Of a stretch of DNA of 64,000 nucleotides, positions 62,080 through 64,000 are shown piece by piece; positions within the stretch are counted from its first letter, which is position 1; the number at the start of each line of letters is the position of its first letter. Where the stretch lies: positions 1 through 64,000 of the IMG/VR virus record IMGVR_UViG_3300043446_001791; one strand, 5' to 3'. The translations under genes were made by a program, and so were the position numbers. This DNA comes from a virus. A model generated the notes under the pieces. The model worked only from the letters and a program-made list of their open reading frames with translations, was not told the DNA's origin and ran no database searches.

Positions 62080-62613
62080 TTAATTTATTGAATCGATTAT
62101 ATCCTGCATTTGATGGTAGTCGTAGTCAATAATTATCTTATTACCCGCATAGGTTCGGGCTGTTCCGAAGTCGACTATATCCCGTGCCTCTTCTAATTGG
62201 TATATCTTGAAGTTATGGAAGTAGAATTTGCAATCCATGCCGTCAAAAGTCTTTCCCTTGGTCCAAGCATTGAGTTCTTTAGCACTTTCATCCCCACGAT
62301 CTAAAAGTCTTAAAACAGATTCTTGTATTTTAAGCATTTTAATTGTTGGCTGACTTGCCTGTGCATAAAAATAATATAATACCTGTTCACATTTAATATG
62401 TGGGAAAGGACCCCTACGCATTCTAAACATTCTGTCAAAAACACAAAATGCTCCGCCTCCGTCTGGAAATGTTTCTGTTAACTGATCTATTGTTGATGGT
62501 GATGTGGGGAAAAATGGAACAGGCTCTCCATCTAACAAACCTATCAACTTTTCTTGTAAGTATTTATTAATCCATAACACTGGTGTATTTAATACTGATG
62601 TTGATTCTGTCAT
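62080..62613 (-). CDS. Tail terminator-like neck protein
   Basis: 177 residues, mixed alpha/beta, ending in IDYDYHQMQDIIDSIN. FPDGGGAFCVFDRMFRMRRGPFPH and a helical LKIQESVLRLLDR fit minor tail/terminator proteins placed just before the tube gene. Overlaps upstream by ATGA. Confidence 0.5.
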   Translation of the reverse strand: MTESTSVLNTPVLWINKYLQEKLIGLLDGEPVPFFPTSPSTIDQLTETFPDGGGAFCVFDRMFRMRRGPFPHIKCEQVLYYFYAQASQPTIKMLKIQESVLRLLDRGDESAKELNAWTKGKTFDGMDCKFYFHNFKIYQLEEARDIVDFGTARTYAGNKIIIDYDYHQMQDIIDSIN

Positions 62614-63284
62614 CTTCCAACTCCTGCGTTTGCTATCCAGCGATATCCTGTTTGATAGCCTTTAACCTTTCCGCTCTTTTTGCCAGCAGACAAATTCTTT
62701 TTATATGCAATTGGATTTTCTAAATATTTTGCCACTCCGCTTGCTCTTAAAAATGCTTGAGTAAAATATCTTTTAAAGAATGAATCAAAAGTTTTTTCAA
62801 AACTACCCTGAACTTCATTTCCTCCAGGATTAGAAACCTCTACTGGTTGCTTAGTAAAAATTTCTTCTCCATTTATATCAAACATTAAAGCCTGTGCTCT
62901 TTTAGGAACTATTGTTACTGGAATTCCTTCTTCCATAATTCTAGCCTTATCATAAAAAGGAACTCTAGATCCATTTTTAATTGATGTTGACTGTTTAAAA
63001 GTTGAATTAAAAGATAGTCCTAGATTACTAGAAGTGTAATGTATGTCATATAGTCTAGCATCTGGACTTCCAACTCTATTCCATTCATAAACGTGATGTA
63101 GCATGGCTGGATTTACTCTAGCATTTGAATCAATATATTCTTTCATTAACTCCACTGTTTCCATTCCTAGCATATTTAAGAATGCCTTTTTACCGCCTTG
63201 AACCCCATCTAAAAATCCTATTGAATAATCGATAATATTTTTCATATCTTTTTTAAACATTGTATTATTAAATTTAACTATCAT
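62610..63284 (-). CDS. HK97 gp10-like neck/tail completion protein
   Basis: 224 residues. An N-terminal helical part (DMKNIIDYSIGFLDGV), beta middle, and a basic C-terminus (KKNLSAGKKSGKVKGY). Position third in the neck set fits the gp10-like/tail completion family. Confidence 0.5.
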   Translation of the reverse strand: MIVKFNNTMFKKDMKNIIDYSIGFLDGVQGGKKAFLNMLGMETVELMKEYIDSNARVNPAMLHHVYEWNRVGSPDARLYDIHYTSSNLGLSFNSTFKQSTSIKNGSRVPFYDKARIMEEGIPVTIVPKRAQALMFDINGEEIFTKQPVEVSNPGGNEVQGSFEKTFDSFFKRYFTQAFLRASGVAKYLENPIAYKKNLSAGKKSGKVKGYQTGYRWIANAGVGR

Positions 63285-63727
63285 ACATCAACCGCCTGGT
63301 TTTCAGATCTGCGAATAATTATTTTATAGTATTCAATGTTACCAAATGGACCTACATATGGATCCTGAGTTGCTATTTCAAATATTGTTGATTTTCCTGC
63401 ACGTGGTCCAGATGTTTCTTTATAAATTTCATTACAATTTTTATCTTTGATATTAGTTATAATTACATTAGTTATAGAATTTTGTGCTTCCATGCTAGAA
63501 ACTCTTACATCTGTTTTACAGCGACCAAGCAATAATTTTTCTTGTGTAATATTAATATTTGGAACAACCTCTTCTTTAAAAGCAGTTCCTGCTGGTGCAA
63601 AAGAACAAGCAATTGTTCTATCTAAAATCCAAGTTTTTTTAACTTCTCCATATACGCCCTGTTCAACTATTGGATGGTATATATCTGCTTGCATAGGGAA
63701 TGCGAAGTCTGGTTCTTCGCAAATCAT
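63281..63727 (-). CDS. Head-closure-like connector protein
   Basis: 148 residues, mainly beta: MICEEPDFAFPMQADIYHPI, CSFAPAGTAFKEE, DVRVSSME. Resembles the small beta-barrel stopper of siphophage necks. Overlaps both neighbours. Confidence 0.5.
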   Translation of the reverse strand: MICEEPDFAFPMQADIYHPIVEQGVYGEVKKTWILDRTIACSFAPAGTAFKEEVVPNINITQEKLLLGRCKTDVRVSSMEAQNSITNVIITNIKDKNCNEIYKETSGPRAGKSTIFEIATQDPYVGPFGNIEYYKIIIRRSENQAVDV

Positions 63728-64000
63728 TATAGAACTCCTGGCTTAGTTATTGATTTAATATACTTTTCTAATATTTTATCTACAAGAAGATTTCCAGTTC
63801 CAGACATCATTCCTTTATCAAATTGAATTCTAAATTGATCTGTATTGTATGCTGAAATATATCTCTTATAATAATCTAACTTACCGCACTTAATGTCTTC
63901 AATTAACATCTTTGTTGCTACTTCAACGTCTGCTGGCACTGCACGATACCCAACATCTAAAATAAAAGTGTAGTCTGTTCCTTTAGGAAAATCTGTTGGA
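63727..64000 (-). CDS. Head-tail connector (adaptor)-like protein, 5' end outside window
   Basis: The frame stays open to the right edge (codons from PTDFPKGTDYTFILDVGYRAV on), so the GTG at 63939 is not the true start. Helical DVEVATKMLIEDIK and a late KYIKSITKPGVL fit the small adaptor that joins portal and tail. Only about 90 residues are visible. Confidence 0.45.
   Translation of the reverse strand, partial: PTDFPKGTDYTFILDVGYRAVPADVEVATKMLIEDIKCGKLDYYKRYISAYNTDQFRIQFDKGMMSGTGNLLVDKILEKYIKSITKPGVL

Noticed and set aside
1-64000. tRNA genes, insertion sequences or attachment sites
   Set aside because: None recognised by eye; gaps between genes are too short for most, but a tRNA scan would be decisive.

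Overview
This window is a contiguous piece of a large, tailed double-stranded DNA phage genome, or a close prophage or metagenomic equivalent, that infects an actinobacterium. The phage assignment rests on a large terminase, a 2649-residue tape measure protein, tail tube, tail-tip and neck genes, a CHAP endolysin and a DnaE/RecA/DnaB/primase replication set. The host assignment rests on a WhiB-family gene, a DUF7455-type zinc protein, a proteasome-like Ntn hydrolase, and several genes whose -10 box sits 6-7 nt from the ATG (leaderless transcription, common in Actinobacteria). The DNA is strongly AT-rich. Low-GC freshwater Actinobacteria (the 'Ca. Nanopelagicales'/acI type) are a reasonable guess for the host, but that is inference. 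The window ends cut genes at both sides, so it is part of a larger genome.

Layout. Almost every gene is on the minus strand; the exception is a truncated sulfotransferase at the left edge. Reading in the direction of transcription (high to low coordinates): 64.0-61.4 kb neck and tail-tube genes; 61.3-60.2 kb two tail-assembly chaperone-like paralogues; 60.2-44.5 kb tape measure, distal tail, a giant tail-tip protein and appendage proteins; 44.4-33.7 kb replication and recombination (DnaB-like helicase, primase, SSB-like protein, DnaE polymerase, RecA, a small nuclease), with a flavin-dependent halogenase inserted among them; 33.7-31.4 kb three tandem 2OG-Fe(II) oxygenase-like genes; 31.4-26.9 kb Cas4-like nuclease, RuvC-like resolvase, Nmad1-like protein and both terminase subunits; 26.8-21.7 kb secreted and lysis genes; 21.7-0.5 kb a long accessory region.

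The accessory region is the remarkable part. It holds a RuBisCO-like protein in an overlapping operon with a cupin, a sugar nucleotidyltransferase, two GT61-type glycosyltransferases and a small glycerophosphodiesterase-like protein. It also holds an APS kinase fused to a nucleotidyltransferase (with a degenerate second copy), the sulfotransferase, a NodU-type carbamoyltransferase, an RsmI-like methyltransferase, an SGNH hydrolase, two 2OG oxygenases, another glycosyltransferase, a flavin halogenase and a secreted M6-like metalloprotease. Together these look like a toolkit for making and decorating a glycan or small molecule by sulfation, carbamoylation, hydroxylation and halogenation. The substrate cannot be read from sequence.

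Expression. Genes overlap tightly (ATGA, TAATG), implying long leftward operons. Four near-consensus -35/-10 promoters, many extended -10 boxes (TGnTATAAT), three intrinsic terminators and an inverted repeat covering the whiB-like start codon are visible. Several -10 boxes contain the TAA stop of the previous gene. I see no tRNA, CRISPR array, insertion sequence or attachment site. No gene-free stretch exceeds about 100 bases once small genes and corrected starts are included.
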